From Kamptonema sp. UHCC 0994 (GTDB taxonomy: Bacteria; Cyanobacteriota; Cyanobacteriia; Cyanobacteriales; Microcoleaceae), in NCBI RefSeq assembly GCF_029167235.1, contig NZ_JARFTR010000242.1, positions 48,925 to 112,924 on the forward strand: a stretch of DNA of 64,000 nucleotides, read 5' to 3'. Of the stretch, positions 16,877 through 26,900 are shown piece after piece (the first letter of the stretch is position 1; each line of letters starts with the position of its first letter). The position numbers and the translations under genes were made by a program. Below the pieces are notes generated by a model. The model made no database searches and was not told the DNA's origin. It was given only the letters and a program-made list of their open reading frames with translations.

Positions 16877-18934
16877 ATGAACCTAGCTCTCACCCTAAAA
16901 CACCTTCCTGGTCTTAGTCCAACTGAAGTTGAAAAACTGAACCAAATTGGAATTCGCACCATTAGCGACTTACTCTACTATTTTCCCACAAAGCATCTCA
17001 CCTATAAACGCACTCGCATTACTGAAGCAGTAGCAGGAAGTTACGTAACAATTGCAGGCAAAATTGTCAGTCACAGCATCTTCAACTGCCGAAACAACCC
17101 CAAACTCACTTTACAAAAGTGGATAATCCGTGATAAAACGGGTCGAATCACCTGCACTCAATTCTACCACCATAGCTATTACCAATCCCTGGCATGGCGT
17201 TCCGAGCAAATCGAACTTTACACCTCTGGTTCAATTGTAGTAGTGACTGGCCTCGTTAAAGAAGACAGCTATGGCAAAAACATCAACAATCCCGCTGTTC
17301 AAGTATTAAGTCTAAGTGATGCTAAAGCCAGCACAACTTCCATTGTACCTGTCTATAAACAATGCAAAGGGATTGCGTCAGAAACAATCGGAAAATGTAC
17401 CCGCATAGCAATTAACTGCGTTGGTGAAATTACCGATCCGCTACCCAAAAAACTTCGCGCGAGTTTACAACTTACCCATTTGAAGGAAGCGATCGCATAT
17501 ATCCACTTCCCCCCTGACCATGAGGCGTTAGAAAGGGCAAGGCGGCGCTTAGCCTTCGATGAATTTTTCTACTTGCAACTGGGACTATTGCAGCGCCGAT
17601 ATGCCTTGCAGCAACAGCCGGGATGCCCCTTGGCTGCAACAGTCGAATTGCTAGGCAATTTCTACAAAACGTTACCTTTTGCCCTCACCAAAGCGCAGGA
17701 ACGAGCCATTCTTGAGATTTTAACAGACATGGAACGCCCTGTACCCATGAATCGCCTGCTGCAAGGGGATGTGGGTGCTGGCAAAACTGTCGTAGCCACA
17801 GTTGCTATGCTGGCTGCCGTTGAATCCGGCTATCAAGCAGCACTCATGGCACCAACAGAAGTTTTAGCCCAGCAGCACTACCGCAAAATTAGGCAGTGGT
17901 TAGAACCATTGGGGGTAGAAGTCGCCCTACTCACTGGTTCCACTCGGACTCAACAACGCCAATACCAACTGAGGCAATTAGAATTAGGGCAAATTTCCTT
18001 GCTAATTGGTACTCATGCACTGATTCAAGACACTGTGAACTTTAAGAAACTGGGAATGGTTGCGATTGATGAACAACACCGATTTGGTGTCCAGCAGCGG
18101 CTCAAATTGCAGCAAAAAGGCGTTAGCCCTCACATCCTGACAATGACAGCTACACCCATTCCCAGAACTTTAGCACTGACACTACACGGCGATTTAGACA
18201 TCAGCTTGCTCAATGAACTACCACCGGGGAGACAGCCAATTCAAACTCGGCTATTTACAAGTAGAACTCGCCGTCAAGCAGATCAGATAATTCGGCAACA
18301 ACTCCAACTCGGCCATCAAGCTTATATCATTCTCCCTCTTGTCGAAGAATCTCAAAAGCTTGACCTCAAAGCAGCCATTGAAGAACACCGACAATTGAGT
18401 GAAAATGTCTTTCCTGATGTTAATATCGGGCTACTGCACGGCCGCATGAGTTCAGCAGAGAAAGAAACAGCGATCGCCAATTTTAACGCCAATCACACTC
18501 AAATTCTAGTATCCACCACCGTCGTTGAAGTAGGAGTTGATATTCCCAACGCCACCGTTATCTTAATCGAACACGCGGAACGATTTGGTCTGTCGCAATT
18601 GCACCAACTCAGAGGTCGAGTAGGACGAGATACTGCACAATCTTACTGCTTACTGATGAGTGATTCCAAGTCTAGCAATTCCAGAGAGCGACTTACGGTG
18701 ATGGAGACTTCGCAAGACGGCTTTTTCCTAGCTGAAATGGATTTGAGATTGCGAGGCCCTGGTCAAGTGCTGGGTACTCAGCAAACCGGTCTTCCTAAAT
18801 TTGCTACTTTGGATTTAGTCAAAGACCAAGCAATACTAGAACAAGCTAGGAAGGCAGCACAATTAGTTACTAAAAAAGACCCCACTTTGAAACGATGGCC
18901 TGAACTCTCGAAAGAATTGTTCCGGCGACAATAG
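16877..18934 (+). CDS. recG: ATP-dependent DNA helicase RecG
   Basis: The 685-residue protein has the RecG layout: an N-terminal wedge/OB domain (LSPTEVEKLNQIGIRTISDL, LLYYFP), a helicase core with LTKAQERAI, Walker A GDVGAGKT at 297-304, DEQH box at 398-401 and TMTATPIPRTLALTLHGDLD, and motif VI HQLRGRVGRD, followed by the conserved C-terminus RGPGQVLGTQQTG. RecG reverses stalled forks and branch-migrates Holliday junctions. A plasmid copy would be an extra paralogue beside the chromosomal one. It starts 90 bases after the BRO gene and may be read with it. No damage is visible. The N-terminus is shorter than in some cyanobacterial RecG proteins, which carry an extra extension. Confidence 0.93.
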   Translation: MNLALTLKHLPGLSPTEVEKLNQIGIRTISDLLYYFPTKHLTYKRTRITEAVAGSYVTIAGKIVSHSIFNCRNNPKLTLQKWIIRDKTGRITCTQFYHHSYYQSLAWRSEQIELYTSGSIVVVTGLVKEDSYGKNINNPAVQVLSLSDAKASTTSIVPVYKQCKGIASETIGKCTRIAINCVGEITDPLPKKLRASLQLTHLKEAIAYIHFPPDHEALERARRRLAFDEFFYLQLGLLQRRYALQQQPGCPLAATVELLGNFYKTLPFALTKAQERAILEILTDMERPVPMNRLLQGDVGAGKTVVATVAMLAAVESGYQAALMAPTEVLAQQHYRKIRQWLEPLGVEVALLTGSTRTQQRQYQLRQLELGQISLLIGTHALIQDTVNFKKLGMVAIDEQHRFGVQQRLKLQQKGVSPHILTMTATPIPRTLALTLHGDLDISLLNELPPGRQPIQTRLFTSRTRRQADQIIRQQLQLGHQAYIILPLVEESQKLDLKAAIEEHRQLSENVFPDVNIGLLHGRMSSAEKETAIANFNANHTQILVSTTVVEVGVDIPNATVILIEHAERFGLSQLHQLRGRVGRDTAQSYCLLMSDSKSSNSRERLTVMETSQDGFFLAEMDLRLRGPGQVLGTQQTGLPKFATLDLVKDQAILEQARKAAQLVTKKDPTLKRWPELSKELFRRQ

Positions 18935-18940
18935 GTTATT

Positions 18941-19024
18941 AAGGCGAGGGGGGGAGGGGGAGAATTTAACTCTGACTTCCTACTCCCTTCTCCGCCCTCA
19001 CCTTCGCCTTCCCCTTCCTTTTTT
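18941..19024 (+). terminator. Large G-rich hairpin with T-tract after recG
   Basis: AAGGCGAGGGGGGGAGGGGG with AGAA (18941-18964) can pair, with mismatches, with TTCTCCGCCCTCACCTTCGC plus CTT (18988-19010), followed by a T-run at 19018-19024. It lies just after the recG stop and would act as a strong factor-independent terminator. It belongs to a family of purine/pyrimidine-tract elements found in other gaps of this window. Confidence 0.5.
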
Positions 19025-19091
19025 AGATGAATAGCGTATATACTTAAAATACAACTATCCAAGATATTAAACACCATGAGTCAGTACAGCC

Positions 19092-19508
19092 ATGCCTGCT
19101 AAAGATGCTTTTCACGAAGTCGTTAAAATTGCTCTCCAGAAAGATGGATGGCAGATTACTCACGATCCTTACACTTTACAAGCAGGAACTCTCGAACTTT
19201 ACATTGACTTAGGTGCAGAAAAAGTAGTTGCAGCCCAAAAAGATGGACAGAAAATTGCCGTTGAAATTAAAAGCTTTATTGGCCCATCCAAAATCTCCGA
19301 ATTTTACACAGCTTTAGGACAATTTATTAGTTATCGAGCAGCTTTGCAACAACAAGAATCTGACCGCATTTTATACCTGGCAGTACCCAGCAATGTCTAC
19401 GATAGTTTTTTCACAATGGGCTTTATTCAGTCTTTACTTAAACAAAATCAAGTCCATATAGTTATTTATAATACAGCGGAGGAGGCGATCGCACAATGGC
19501 AAATGTAG
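19092..19508 (+). CDS. xisH: XisH family protein
   Basis: This 138-residue protein matches the XisH family, named for a factor that controls excision of the fdxN element in Anabaena. The segment IDLGAEKVVAAQKDGQKIAV followed by EIKSFIG has the D...ExK spacing of a PD-(D/E)XK nuclease-like fold. The FYTALGQFISYR helix is also typical. The stop overlaps the start of the xisI gene by 13 bases, so the pair is translationally coupled. A second pair is encoded at 55124-55860. These pairs are very common in cyanobacteria outside any excision element, so a toxin-antitoxin-like or regulatory role is possible. Confidence 0.9.
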   Translation: MPAKDAFHEVVKIALQKDGWQITHDPYTLQAGTLELYIDLGAEKVVAAQKDGQKIAVEIKSFIGPSKISEFYTALGQFISYRAALQQQESDRILYLAVPSNVYDSFFTMGFIQSLLKQNQVHIVIYNTAEEAIAQWQM

Positions 19509-19828
19509 ACCTTTATAGGCAGCACATTCAAAATTTACTCTCTCAACACGCCAGTCTGGTTTGGGATGAGCGAATTCAGGCTCAAACTATCTTTGATACC
19601 GAACACGATCATTATCAATTAGTATATGTAGGCTGGCGCAATCAGCAGCGAATTTATGGCCCAGTTTTACACCTAGATATTATCGACAATAAAATTTGGA
19701 TTCAGCAGGATGGAACCGAGGTAGGTATTGCCAATGAACTCGTAGAATTAGGAGTTCCTAAACAAGACATTATACTAGGTTTTGACCCCCCTAATATGCG
19801 ACAATTCAGTGAATTTGCCATCGGATAA
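19496..19828 (+). CDS. xisI: XisI family protein
   Basis: The 110-residue protein has the XisI family signature blocks: YRQHIQNLLSQHA, DTEHDHYQLVYVGWRNQQRI, DIIDNKIWIQQDGTEVGIAN and ELGVPKQDIILGFDPPNMRQ. It overlaps xisH by 13 bases and completes the pair. XisI is thought to act with XisH. The biochemical activity of the pair is not established. Confidence 0.9.
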   Translation: MANVDLYRQHIQNLLSQHASLVWDERIQAQTIFDTEHDHYQLVYVGWRNQQRIYGPVLHLDIIDNKIWIQQDGTEVGIANELVELGVPKQDIILGFDPPNMRQFSEFAIG

Positions 19829-19952
19829 ATCAGGTTTAATTTTTAAAATAATTAGCTTTTAAAAAAGCTACTTCTTTTAACATTCAATCTCTTTTATCAG
19901 TTGGCATAATTTTAACAACTGGCTGTTAAGTTTTTCCCACTCCCACTCCCCG

Positions 19953-20999
19953 CTATTGCTTTCGCCAACGTGCATCAACCCCTCGTCCCTGACATTGCAA
20001 ACGTCCAGCATCCCTCTCCCGTCGTAATAGACGACGAATCAAATCAATTCCCACTGTCGGACACCGTTCCTGCAATTCCCTAACAGAAAATTCTTGAGGC
20101 AAATTGTTAATCGCATCCAATACAATTGCCGTTTTAGTTCCTTTTGCAGAAGTAACATATCCCACCCGTTGCTCAAATTCTCGATAGGCTGATAGCAGCA
20201 TAACCCCCAAAAAATACTCCCACCAAGGTAATAAATTATGCTGCCCTTCATGCCATCCCTGGGAAGATTGATAAAGCGTATCGTAATAGCTTTCCTTCGT
20301 TCTCTCCACAATCCGTTCCAAACTAATAAATCGCCCCACCTCATAACCGGCTTTGTATAGCAGCAACAAAGTGAGTAACCTTGCCATTCGCCCGTTTCCA
20401 TCTAAAAATGGATGAATACACAAAAAATCCAAAATATAAGTTGGAATCAGCAATAAAGGTTCTATCTCACCAGATTCCCAGAGGTGATTAAACCGTTCTT
20501 GCAAACGTTCCATTGCTGCGGGAGTAGCATAAGCTGGAGTAGGTCGAAACCTCACCAATTTAGTCCCATCAGGATAAGTAGCGCTAATTTCATTATCCAC
20601 ACTTTTCCAGCGTCCACCTGTATTAACAGCAAATTGGTAAAGGTCCCGGTGCAGTTGTAAAATGACTCCTGTACTAAAAGGAATATGAGTATAACTGGTG
20701 TGAATTGTAGTTAGCACATCCCGATAACCCGCAATTTCTTGTTCAGAACGATCGCGCGGTGTTGTTTTTTCGGCTACTAACTTCTTGATTCGTTCCAGGG
20801 GCACTGTAATACCTTCAATGCGGTTAGAAGATTCGGTACTCTGAATAACCGCCGCTTGGCGCAAAGTGCCTAAAACTTGTGGGGCCTGTTCTTTAAATAA
20901 CTGTTGCTTTCCCTTGTACTCTCCAATTAGGCGAATTGTTTGAAGCAACCGTTGGTTAAGGGGTTGCTTTTCTATTAAACCTTCTTCAAATGATTGCAT
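19953..20999 (-). CDS. Fic family protein (AMPylase-type) with N-terminal inhibitory helix
   Basis: The 348-residue protein contains the complete Fic motif HPFLDGNGRMAR at 196-207, with catalytic His196, and the upstream flap. An inhibitory motif SNRIEG (58-63) of the class II type, where a glutamate from an N-terminal helix blocks ATP binding, is present, so the enzyme is expected to be autoinhibited. The C-terminal 80 residues look like a winged-helix domain (LQERCPTVGIDLIRRLLRRE). Fic proteins transfer AMP or related groups to hydroxyl side chains of target proteins. The gene is alone on the minus strand, convergent with xisHI. Start ATG at 20999 follows a GGTGAA-like ribosome site. Confidence 0.92.
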   Translation of the reverse strand: MQSFEEGLIEKQPLNQRLLQTIRLIGEYKGKQQLFKEQAPQVLGTLRQAAVIQSTESSNRIEGITVPLERIKKLVAEKTTPRDRSEQEIAGYRDVLTTIHTSYTHIPFSTGVILQLHRDLYQFAVNTGGRWKSVDNEISATYPDGTKLVRFRPTPAYATPAAMERLQERFNHLWESGEIEPLLLIPTYILDFLCIHPFLDGNGRMARLLTLLLLYKAGYEVGRFISLERIVERTKESYYDTLYQSSQGWHEGQHNLLPWWEYFLGVMLLSAYREFEQRVGYVTSAKGTKTAIVLDAINNLPQEFSVRELQERCPTVGIDLIRRLLRRERDAGRLQCQGRGVDARWRKQ

Positions 21000-21327
21000 A
21001 TTAATTTCACCTTTTTGTGATAATTATACTGCATAAAAAAGCTTGTCGAAGGGGAAGGGGAAGGGGAAGGAGAGAATTTAACGCTTATCGCAACCAAGGC
21101 GGTTAGGACACTCGCTCATTGATGAAACTCGCTTATTCTATTCACTTCTTTGTAATTTTGAGAATAAGGGGATGGTTGCTGAATCCAAGTGAACTAAGGA
21201 AGGATAAATTTGCGCTTTTCTTTGTTCAATAAAAGCTAACAATAACCTGGATTTTTTCGTTCCTTTACCTTCCTAAGTAATCTGCTTTTTCTACCCTTCC
21301 CCTTCCCCTTCCCCTTCCCCTTCCTTC
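21000..21327. repeat. Purine/pyrimidine-tract intergenic element
   Basis: A homopurine run of GGGGAAG units (21049-21074), followed by AGAGAATTTAACGCTTA, is faced 220 bases later by a pyrimidine run of CCCCTT units (21291-21324). The two runs can pair as a long hairpin. The core GAGAATTTRA is shared with similar elements at 18961, 23569 and 30009. No gene is seen in the gap. Confidence 0.6.
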
Positions 21328-22339
21328 AGCTTAAATAGCTAAGGCGATAATTAGTTTTAGCCATCTTCCTAGCTTCTGCTGTTGTCCAAGGTTTAACCGG
21401 AAGCAAATCAGGTTCAGATTCTAACAGCTTATAGGAAAAGAGATCGCCCGTTACTTCAGCAATGACAAAAGCAATAAACTTGCAACAGCTTAACGGCGCT
21501 TGTACTACCTGCTTCTCAGTAAACCTAACCACAATCCAATTCCACTCTAAAAATAATTGATTGCGGCGGATATCGGCCTCAGTATCACAACAGTGAGTCG
21601 GCTGCTTAGACTTGCCCGCATAAGGTTCATCAATCTCCACATCAATTCCTATCCCCGATGGAGTGTGAATTACAATAAAATCTGCTGAATAGCTTCTTCG
21701 AGATGACGGAATTTTAAACTCCGCTGCCTGTACAACTCCCTTAAAATACCGCTGCAAATATTGCAAAAAGCGTTCTTCACTTACCCCTTGTCGAGCTTGA
21801 GAACTGCCAATATAACTAACCCGAATTGACATCAAATCCTTGAGCAATCTATTTCTAGAATCAAAGTCAACTTTTACACTTTTTAAAACTGTATTCAACC
21901 CTTCTTTTTCCTGCTTAAAACTAGACAATTCTGGCTGTTTTTTTGATAATATCTCTTGTTGCTTATACTCCAAAACCTGCTGCTTATATCTAGATAATAG
22001 TTTTTGACGGCAACTAAACACATAACTATAAGCAGCCGCAATTAAACATGAATAAGCCGCTACTACCAACAGCATTTCCCACCATAGCCAACCCCAGGAT
22101 ATAGCAATCAGCGGGAGAGCGATCGCACCATAGAGCCAAGACACCCAAATTAACCACAGTAGCTTGACAGGTAACACTACAGGCGGTTGAGGCGGAGTCA
22201 GCAAAACAACAGGTTGTCGGAATTGTTGAGGTTCTTCAACTTGGGATGAGGTAGCACCACTAGAATTTACCTCGGACAAAGGATATTGATGGCAGAACTG
22301 CATTACTATTTTGGGGTAAAAAACTATGGGGTAATTCAT
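21326..22339 (-). CDS. Membrane protein with nuclease-like C-terminal domain
   Basis: The 337-residue protein has a short cytoplasmic N-terminus, two hydrophobic segments (about 55-78 and 82-110), then a charged coiled-coil linker (YKQQVLEYKQQEILSKKQPE). The C-terminal domain has VSEERFLQYLQRYF, YSADFIVIHTPSGIGIDVEI, DEPYAG and RRNQLFLEWNWIVVRFTEKQ. The pattern D-x(n)-DVEIDE-PY followed by a WIVVRF strand resembles restriction-endonuclease-like folds such as DUF559/Vsr relatives, but a canonical ExK is not evident. I do not recognise a named family. It may be a membrane-anchored DNA-acting protein. It is divergent from the Gp157 operon that starts on the plus strand 65 bases away. Confidence 0.55.
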   Translation of the reverse strand: MNYPIVFYPKIVMQFCHQYPLSEVNSSGATSSQVEEPQQFRQPVVLLTPPQPPVVLPVKLLWLIWVSWLYGAIALPLIAISWGWLWWEMLLVVAAYSCLIAAAYSYVFSCRQKLLSRYKQQVLEYKQQEILSKKQPELSSFKQEKEGLNTVLKSVKVDFDSRNRLLKDLMSIRVSYIGSSQARQGVSEERFLQYLQRYFKGVVQAAEFKIPSSRRSYSADFIVIHTPSGIGIDVEIDEPYAGKSKQPTHCCDTEADIRRNQLFLEWNWIVVRFTEKQVVQAPLSCCKFIAFVIAEVTGDLFSYKLLESEPDLLPVKPWTTAEARKMAKTNYRLSYLS

Positions 22340-22404
22340 CTCTTTAAATCCTCTTTTTTTAAGAGCGCTATCGCGCTATTTGTCAGAAAATATTTTTGAC
22401 CTGT

Positions 22405-22587
22405 ATGCCCAAACCACAAGCATCAAATTCCCAAAAAACAACTGATTTTCCACCAGTTATCAAGATTAAAAACTACAAACAAGATAGGCATCTTGCTCTT
22501 GAATCTGACCCAGAAACAATAGCTGCACTTACTCAAATTGAAGCTCGACATGATTACTACCACACCTGCATCAACGGAGGATATTGA
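22405..22587 (+). CDS. Small conserved-looking hypothetical upstream of the Gp157-like gene
   Basis: The frame from ATG 22405 encodes 60 residues (MPKPQASNSQKTTDFPPVIK onwards). Its stop TGA overlaps the ATG of the next gene by one base, and a GGAGG ribosome site for that next gene is contained in its last codons, so the two are coupled. No motif is recognised. The tight coupling argues it is real. Confidence 0.55.
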   Translation: MPKPQASNSQKTTDFPPVIKIKNYKQDRHLALESDPETIAALTQIEARHDYYHTCINGGY

Positions 22588-23231
22588 TGAATCTCGCTAC
22601 CCAATCTCTCGCTCAAACCTCCCTAGCTGCTGCTCAACTTTGGCATCAACTAGAATCAATAGAAACTCCTGAAGAAATTGACCAACTATTGCAATCCCTT
22701 TGGCAAACCCAAGAAAGCCAAGAACTTGCTGTTGACACCCACGCCGACTTAGCTGACCAAATTGATGCCGAAATTGCTGCAATCAAGGCTCGGATGCAGT
22801 ATTTGATAGAACTGCATTCCACAGCTATCAACAAACTCCAGGGGTGGAGAGAACGCTTAGACAAAACCGTTCTCTACTTCAACGAGTGCGGCGTGTTAAC
22901 TTCAGAAATTATCGGTAAACACCACCGCATTACTGTGAAGGAAAATCCCCCTACCTGTGAAGTTTTAGTTGATGCTTCTCAACTACCAGAGCCCTATCGC
23001 CGCACCGAGACAAAAATTGTAATCTCGGCTGACAAAAAAGCGATAGCAGATGCTTGGAAACAAGGACTGCCTGTAGATGGCACTAGGGTTTTCCGTAAAC
23101 GCCGAGTTGTTTATAGCCTACTTAAAGGCAGTAACTTGAACGCCTACCCAGCTAATTTAAACTCCCAGTTGCCAGCCGCAGCATCGACCACTCAACCAAA
23201 AGCGCAACGCCAAAAGCGCCACTCCCCTTAG
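22587..23231 (+). CDS. Siphovirus Gp157-like protein
   Basis: From ATG 22587, preceded by GGAGG at 22576-22580, this is a 214-residue protein. It has an N-terminal coiled coil (IDQLLQSLWQTQESQELAVD, IDAEIAAIKARMQYLIEL) and the Gp157-type C-terminal part KHHRITVKENPPTCEVL, VISADKKAIADAWKQGLPVD and VFRKRRVVY. Gp157-like proteins are known from Streptococcus phages, where the protein was linked to phage resistance; in many phages and plasmids they lie next to single-strand-annealing or replication genes. Here the next plus-strand gene is the large DFDGD protein. The last 30 residues are basic and disordered. Confidence 0.78.
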   Translation: MNLATQSLAQTSLAAAQLWHQLESIETPEEIDQLLQSLWQTQESQELAVDTHADLADQIDAEIAAIKARMQYLIELHSTAINKLQGWRERLDKTVLYFNECGVLTSEIIGKHHRITVKENPPTCEVLVDASQLPEPYRRTETKIVISADKKAIADAWKQGLPVDGTRVFRKRRVVYSLLKGSNLNAYPANLNSQLPAAASTTQPKAQRQKRHSP

Positions 23232-23300
23232 ATAGGAAAATGGGAAGTTAGGAGGACACAGAAATTTCATTCGCTGCGCCTTTTTCTTCCCTTTCCTCAG

Positions 23301-23513
23301 CTAAACCTCGCTCCAATAGCTCAAATCATCAAGCTCCTCTTCTGTTGCACCAAAAGTATTAATCCACCTCATAGCTCGCTCAAATAAGTGGCTATTTAAC
23401 CGCCGCTTATCGGCATCAGACTGAGGCGGATTAGACCCCTGCCAACAATTATCACCCAGCTCAATTTTATCAAGGCATTGAGGGGACTGTGATTCAAATT
23501 TATTCTCTTGCAT
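23301..23513 (-). CDS. Small hypothetical protein
   Basis: A 70-residue frame (MQENKFESQSPQCLDKIELG onwards) on the minus strand ends with EEELDDLSYWSEV, an acidic tail. It has no recognised domain. It lies alone in the gap between the Gp157-like gene and the DFDGD gene. Composition is protein-like (balanced, no repeats), which gives modest support. Confidence 0.4.
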   Translation of the reverse strand: MQENKFESQSPQCLDKIELGDNCWQGSNPPQSDADKRRLNSHLFERAMRWINTFGATEEELDDLSYWSEV

Positions 23514-23559
23514 TCTTTAACCCTACCTAATTGTTACCTTCAGTTTAACCCACTTTATA

Positions 23560-23698
23560 GGGAGTGGGGGAGAATTTGATGCTTACTTCCTAAGCTGTAC
23601 GGCATTAAAATGGGGTATTTTTTAATGCCAGATAAAAACTCGTCTAATCCTCTCCATTTCTCCCACTCCGCCACTTTCCCCACTCCCACTCCCCCTCC
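23560..23698. repeat. Purine/pyrimidine-tract intergenic element
   Basis: The unit starts GGGAGTGGGGGAGAATTTGA, continues GCTTACTTCCTAAGCTGTAC, and ends with a pyrimidine run (CCACTTTCCCCACTCCCACT) from about 23641 to 23698. The core matches the element at 29990-30062 almost exactly. The two runs are complementary, so a hairpin is possible. Confidence 0.6.
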
Positions 23699-23706
23699 AA
23701 TTGAGC
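23691..23706 (+). promoter_or_regulatory. C-run/AATTG motif upstream of the DFDGD gene
   Basis: CCCCCTCCAATTGAGC is related to the motifs at 12742, 15053, 29871 and 32736. It lacks the second half of the palindrome seen at 29879. It lies about 290 bases before the start at 23987. Confidence 0.25.
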
Positions 23707-23986
23707 GGGTAACTATCCCTCAATCATCGGATGTCTTTTCACCTCCAAACTTGTACAAAAGAAATTGAGTGTACGGGCAAAAAGACATAAATTTACCTAC
23801 TCTAACTCATGGTTTCACGCTTCCATTGATTAACCATCCCTCTTTTCTCACTTTGAGCAGAGAAAAAGATTTATCCTTGTGGCCTCTCGATTTTAGCCAC
23901 TATTCCCCCCTCCCCATTATTCCGGTACAACCGGAATTGATATCAATCATCACCACTAACTTTTCAGGTTTCAGGAGATACTCATA

Positions 23987-26900
23987 ATGACCAAAAAGCA
24001 TTCTCAATCACTAGAGCCTACCTGCCAGTATACTGAGCTTCTAGCAGGAGTTGGGCTAAAAATCCCTGTCTTTGATATGTCCTTAGAAAACGGCAAAGAA
24101 AAAGGGCGCTACCAAATAGAACCGGAAATCCTCCGAAATTCAATGCTTGAACTACTCTTTCAACCCGAAGAATTAGCAACACTAACCATCGTCAAACCCG
24201 ACCCAGATGATAGCAGCCTTGACCCTCTCAAAAACATCGACTTTGGAGACGGTATTGCTAGAAGAGTTGCCTTTAGTTCTGGCAAAAATGTGTACTTTGC
24301 TGACAAAGAACTCTCCGCCAAACTGTTAAGCGTATTCACAACTCAACCAGACCACTCCTGTCGCTACGGCTCCCTGCTAGTCAGCAGTTGCACTCAAGGA
24401 GTCCAGTTGTTAGACTGCTCTGTTAGTGGTGAAACATTGCGAGTCAAAATTGTTGATTCCCAAAGTGACGACCCTTCTGAAAAAGCTTTAGCTCAACGAT
24501 ATCAAACCGGAGACTGTCACGGCAAGATTTCACCAACATTAGCCCAACAATTAGATGCCATTCACAACCGCCCTTTTCAATTTCGATTTGCTTGGCTTTC
24601 AGACTGGGAACAAGAGAATTGTGTGACTCCCCAAATTAACTTCCTTGCTAAAGGAACGCTACTTCCCGATGACCAATTAACTGATAAATTAGGCTATGAT
24701 ATCATTATGGATCGCTCTTCCATCAAAGGAGTTGCCGCATTGCAATTAGCTGAATTGATTCCTTGTGGAGATTACGAATTTCCCAAAGCGGTACTAGGAA
24801 ACCGAGGTAATGCCAAAGTAACTGAATACGAAAATTCCTGGCAATTTTCGATTTGGTACTCCGAAGCAGCTATTCAGACTGACATCGCCACCCCCACCAA
24901 ACTTGAAGCCCACAAGTTAGCTGACTTGCAAAACAATCGGTTGCAACTTGCTAAATACTTAGTAGAGCAACATGACAAGAAAGTGGCTTTTCAATCTAAC
25001 ATTCACGAAGACAACAACGGATTAGAAGATGAAACCGATGAAAAAGCTCAACGCAATGAATATCGACTCATCTCTATTTTGAGAAACGACAAACTTGGTC
25101 AACTCCTTGACTTTCCCAAAGTCGTCGATTTCATGCAAGAACAACTAGCTAAAAAGTGGCGAGACTTAGCAATTAAAGGAGCAATTCATCATGGTTCAGC
25201 AATGGCTCAACCCTGTGAAGATTTACAGCCGGGGACAATTGTTGCTCCCCACTTGAAAAACGGCACAGAAGTTATCGTTACCCGATACCCAATTGTCAGT
25301 AAAGATAACATTCGCCGCTACACAGTAGACAACAAAAGCCATCCCGAATTAATGCAGTACAAAGGATGCGCCTTCATTCGTCCCGACCAAGCTATGCAGC
25401 ACCACCAGTGTGATTTTGATGGAGATCAATTAGTAATTACTCCCGCTTCAAAACTCCCCAATATTGCCTCTGAAACCAGACACGCTAATGAAGAAAACGA
25501 GTACGAAGCTATTTCCAAGCGCAGCAAAATTGATTACACCAAAGCTACTGATGAAGAGGGCAACCGTAAGTATACCAAACTGCGGCAAATTGCCGTAGCG
25601 ATCGCACACAACAAAATCGGCTGGGTTGCTACCTTAATTGGACGAGTACAGTCTTCTGTACCCCAACCAAAACAACCTACAAACTTATTTAACCACAAGA
25701 AGCAGAAACTACTCGGTCAACTGTTTGATGCCCTACAAATTGAAGTGGACAGCCCCAAAAGCGCTACTCGCACAGAAGACTACCACCCCAATTTGCTAAA
25801 TCTTGCTAAGGAATGGTCGAACGAATACCCCTCTTACTTGTTTGACTTCAAAGACGACCCCCGGCTTTACAAAACAGTACCACTGCCCGCAGAAGACAAT
25901 GCTGCTATCAGTTGCATCGCTCGCAGTGCGGTTAACCCTGAGTGGGAACCCACCCGCTTAACCAGCCGCCACCGCGACGAATTTCGCTACCTGTTCCCTT
26001 CTCCTAAAGATTTAGATGAGAGAGAAGATTGGGAGAAATACTACGTGACATGGGCCAAAGATACTAAAGAACGATATCGAGAACGGATGGCAGAAATCTA
26101 TGAGCAACAAGGCGATGACCTCAAAGCTATTAGAGAAGCTGTTGGCAAATTGTATGAGAGTTTAAGAACCGACGTAGCTGACGCATTTCCTCACCCCAAA
26201 GAGCGGATGTTAGCTGCTAGCGCATTGTGGCACGTAGAAACTACAAATCCCAATTTAGACGTGCCTCGCAAAGCTTGTCTTGAACTGTCGCACCAACTGA
26301 AAATTGAGTTCCACCTCGAATCTGACTATGAGCGCCTACATGAAGCTCTGCCCAAGGATACTTACATTTTGAGCGTCCCCTTTCAAAAAGTAGTAACAGA
26401 TGGAAACGGTCAAATTAAAAGGGATAGCAAGAGACAGCCAATTGCCATTGACTTAGCTGGTGAATGGAAGGAAAAGCTAGACAATAAAGGCATTAAATAC
26501 GAAGCTACTTTACACCCCAGCTTGCCGATGGTTAACTTTGCCTTGCTAGACCCCAATGAAAAATTGGTAGAAGTCCTAGCTCAGGAATTTGGCAACAATG
26601 AAAATGACATCGACTCTCTCAATTTAACTTACCGAGATCGCTTGGGTCGAACCCAAATTGCCAGTTCGCGCATTGTAGCCCCTGCCAGCTACAATTGGGT
26701 TGAATCTAAAGACAGCCAAACCCCCAAAGCTGCATTGGTTCTTAACTTGTTCTCCGATGAAATTTGCCAGCAATTGCAGACTTTTCAGTTTGAAACTGTT
26801 GAACTAATTGGTCAAAAGTACAACGATTTCAAAGATGTTGATTTTAGCACCGAGAAGTGGAAGGGAAAAAGATTGAGTTTTGAAGTCGATGCTTTTAAAA

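Noticed and set aside
23769..23987. 72-codon frame ending one base into the DFDGD gene start
   Set aside because: The overlap is suggestive of coupling, but the start would be GTG, the sequence has no recognisable domain and the real ribosome site AGGAG lies inside it.
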